Both the position numbers and the translations under genes were made by a program. From UBA1858 sp045106935 (lineage in GTDB: Bacteria; Pseudomonadota; Gammaproteobacteria; UBA4575), in assembly GCA_045106935.1 (NCBI GenBank), contig JBGCFN010000049.1, forward strand, positions 1 through 9,040: a stretch of DNA of 9,040 nucleotides. Direction: 5' to 3'. Below the pieces are notes generated by a model, which saw only the letters and a program-made list of their open reading frames with translations, was not told where the DNA came from and did no database searches. This document shows, piece after piece, positions 7,043-9,040 of the stretch. Positions within the stretch are counted from its first letter, which is position 1. Each line of letters opens with the position of its first letter.

Positions 7043-8320
7043 ATGCATTCAATTGACAATATACATATCGGTGTCATCGGCTTAGGCTATGTCGGCCTAC
7101 CTCTCGCGGTAGAGTTTGGAAGAAAAATCAAAACATTAGGTTTTGATATCAACCAACAACGCATCGAAGAATTACGCAACGGGACAGACCGAACGCTAGA
7201 AACTGATTCTGAAGAACTTGCCTCCGCTAATCTGTTAAGTTTCACTTCTGAGCTAAATGATATGCGCGACTGTAACTTCTTTATTGTGACGGTCCCCACA
7301 CCTATCGACGAACATAAGCAACCAGACCTTACTCCGCTAGTAAAAGCGTCCACAGCACTCGGTAAGGTTATTTCCAAAGATGCGATTATTGTATTTGAAT
7401 CAACCGTTTACCCAGGTGCTACCGAAGAGGTCTGCGTGCCAATCATCGAAAAGGAATCAGGCTTAACATTCAATAAAGATTTTTATGTCGGCTATAGTCC
7501 TGAGCGCATCAATCCTGGAGATAAAGAACATAGACTGCCTACAATTAAAAAAGTCACCTCAGGTTCTACACCTGAAATTGCTAAATTTGTGAATGAGGTT
7601 TATGCCTCAATCATTACCGCAGGGACTTTTCTTGCCAGCAGCATCAAAGTCGCTGAGGCGGCAAAAGTCATCGAAAATACACAACGAGATGTCAATATTG
7701 CACTTATCAATGAATTAGCCTTGATATTTAATCGCATGGATATTGATACTATTGAAGTCTTAGAAGCAGCCGGAACAAAATGGAACTTCTTACCTTTCCG
7801 TCCTGGCTTAGTTGGTGGTCACTGCATTGGCGTTGACCCATATTATTTAACTCACAAAGCGCAAGCGATTGGCTACAACCCTGAAATGATTTTATCGGGT
7901 CGTCGAATCAATGATGGTATGGGCCCTTATGTCGCTGAATGCGTCGTCAAACAAATGACTCGCAATAAAATTCACGCTGTTGATTCTAAAATTCTAATTT
8001 TAGGTTTTACCTTTAAAGAGAATTGTCCAGATGTACGTAACACACGCGTGATTGATATAGTCGAAGAATTTGACAGTTATCATGCCAACGTGGATGTGTA
8101 TGATCCGTGGGTAGATGCAGCAGAAGCAAAGCATGAGTATGGCATTACACCAATCTCAGAACTTAGCCCAGACACCTATGACGCCATTATTGTTGCCGTG
8201 TCACATAAAGAATTTGTCACAATGGGTGTTGACGCCATTCGCGCACTAGGTAAAAAACAGCATATTTTGTTTGATGTTAAGCATGTCTTTCCCAAGCAAG
8301 ATGTAGATGCACGTCTTTAA
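7043..8320 (+). CDS. tviB: UDP-N-acetylhexosamine 6-dehydrogenase, TviB/WbpO (VipA) type
   Basis: This cytoplasmic enzyme oxidises C6 of a UDP-N-acetylhexosamine (UDP-GlcNAc or UDP-GalNAc) with two NAD+ to give the uronic acid, a precursor of acidic polysaccharides. The 425 residues are full length for the family. The N-terminal Rossmann motif is GLGYVGLP (G13, G15, G18). VTVPTP, FESTVYPGATEE and YSPERINPGD follow. KVIENTQRDVNIALINE is in the central helix domain, the catalytic Cys is Cys261 in GGHCIGVDPYYLTH, and FTFKENCPDVRNTR with VYDPWVD is in the C-terminal UDP-binding domain. The whole sequence is very close to TviB/WbpO homologues, as opposed to UDP-glucose or GDP-mannose dehydrogenases. 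The start is ATG at 7043 with weak AAGAG upstream. The epimerase gene follows after 21 bp, probably on the same transcript. GlcNAc versus GalNAc preference cannot be told from sequence. Confidence 0.92.
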   Translation: MHSIDNIHIGVIGLGYVGLPLAVEFGRKIKTLGFDINQQRIEELRNGTDRTLETDSEELASANLLSFTSELNDMRDCNFFIVTVPTPIDEHKQPDLTPLVKASTALGKVISKDAIIVFESTVYPGATEEVCVPIIEKESGLTFNKDFYVGYSPERINPGDKEHRLPTIKKVTSGSTPEIAKFVNEVYASIITAGTFLASSIKVAEAAKVIENTQRDVNIALINELALIFNRMDIDTIEVLEAAGTKWNFLPFRPGLVGGHCIGVDPYYLTHKAQAIGYNPEMILSGRRINDGMGPYVAECVVKQMTRNKIHAVDSKILILGFTFKENCPDVRNTRVIDIVEEFDSYHANVDVYDPWVDAAEAKHEYGITPISELSPDTYDAIIVAVSHKEFVTMGVDAIRALGKKQHILFDVKHVFPKQDVDARL

Positions 8321-8341
8321 TCAAACTAAGCAAACATTAAA

Positions 8342-9040
8342 ATGAAAGTACTTGTCACAGGATCCGCAGGTTTTATTGGTAACAATCTATCTCAACGCTT
8401 ACTTGCAAGAGGCGATGAAGTCATAGGGATTGATAATTTAAATGACTAATATGACGTCACACTCAAAGAAGCACGTTTAGCTAAGATTATTGATCATGCA
8501 AATTTCACTGAAGCACGCATTAATTTAGAAGAGCGTGATGCTGTCGCTGAGCTGTTTAAAAAACATAAGCCTGATCGTGTTGTTAATTTAGCCGCGCAAG
8601 CTGGAGTTAGGTATTCGCTAGAAAACCCGTATGCCTACATTGATACAAATATCATGGGCTTCACTAATATATTAGAAGCATGTCGCCACAATGAAGTTAA
8701 GCATCTTGTGTACGCATCCAGTAGTTCTGTTTATGGTGCAAATACCAATATGCCTTTTTCAGTTCATAACAATGTTGACCACCCAGTCAGCTTATATGCA
8801 GCTACCAAGAAATCTAACGAATTGATGGCTCATACTTACTCTCATTTATTCCAAATCCCAACGACAGGACTGCGTTTCTTTACTGTCTACGGTCCTTGGG
8901 GTCGTCCTGACATGGCGTTATTCATGTTCACCAAACACAACCTGGCTGGCACACCCAAAGATGTACTGAACTATGGTAACCATCGTCGTGATATCACCTA
9001 TATTGACGCCATTACCGAAGGCCTCATTCACACCTTCGAT
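8342..9040 (+). pseudogene. UDP-glucuronate 4-epimerase-like gene with in-frame stop; runs off the right edge
   Basis: An NAD-dependent sugar epimerase of the extended SDR family; intact relatives interconvert UDP-glucuronate and UDP-galacturonate. From ATG 8342 the frame gives MKVLVTGSAGFIGNN with the GxxGxxG motif (G7, G10, G13), then IDNLND and an ochre stop TAA at 8447-8449 (codon 36). Relatives read NDYYDV here, so the stop replaces the first Tyr. Beyond it the same frame stays open for 197 codons to the window end. It keeps YDVTLKEARL, NLAAQAGVRYSLENP, SSSSVYG (126-132), the catalytic YAATK (Tyr152, Lys156) and RFFTVYGPWGRPDMALF. No frameshift or other damage is seen. Restart at an internal Met (about codon 106) would lose the cofactor-binding fold. 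It lies 21 bp after the dehydrogenase gene with no evident Shine-Dalgarno. A base-call error is the main alternative to a real nonsense mutation. The 3' end is outside the window. Confidence 0.85.

Noticed and set aside
7087..7377. 96-codon minus-strand frame inside the dehydrogenase gene
   Set aside because: It is antisense to conserved Rossmann-domain coding sequence, with Ser/Arg-rich composition typical of a shadow frame.

Overview
The window is part of a surface or extracellular polysaccharide locus from a Gram-negative bacterium. It encodes an outer-membrane beta-barrel, a lipoprotein export channel, an inner-membrane chain-length regulator with a tyrosine autokinase, a lipid-linked initiating sugar transferase, and two nucleotide-sugar enzymes. 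The AT-leaning base composition and the families present suggest a gammaproteobacterium or relative, possibly marine; that placement is inference.

Layout: Positions 1-183 hold no gene I can support. From 6750 down to 184, five genes run on the minus strand. In transcription order they are an undecaprenyl-phosphate sugar transferase (5341-6750), a Wza-like export lipoprotein (4401-5030), a Wzz-like chain-length determinant (2754-4331), a CpsD-like tyrosine autokinase (1882-2727) and an Asp-rich outer-membrane barrel (184-1647). All five look like the polysaccharide families that accompany exosortase A (XrtA) and PEP-CTERM protein sorting, in the order usual for those loci. Neither the exosortase nor the later locus genes (ATPase, deacetylase, FemAB-like protein) is in the window.

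A 292-bp divergent intergenic region (6751-7042) separates this block from a plus-strand pair: a TviB/WbpO-type UDP-N-acetylhexosamine 6-dehydrogenase (7043-8320) and a UDP-glucuronate 4-epimerase-like gene from 8342 to the window end. The epimerase reading frame is interrupted by an in-frame TAA at codon 36 (8447-8449), where the family normally has tyrosine. The remaining frame is open and well conserved to the edge. This is either a recent nonsense mutation or a base error, and it is the most unexpected item here.

How the parts should work together: the plus-strand enzymes supply an acidic UDP-sugar. The initiating transferase puts the first sugar phosphate on undecaprenyl phosphate. The chain-length protein and kinase control polymer length and export, and the lipoprotein and barrel carry or anchor the polymer at the outer membrane. 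The minus block may be three transcription units rather than one: a terminator-like hairpin follows the transferase gene and a candidate promoter precedes the barrel gene. I found no RNA gene, CRISPR array or insertion sequence. The system itself is of a known type; the candidate novelties are the broken epimerase, the acidic barrel loops and the unexplained 234-bp gap at 1648-1881.
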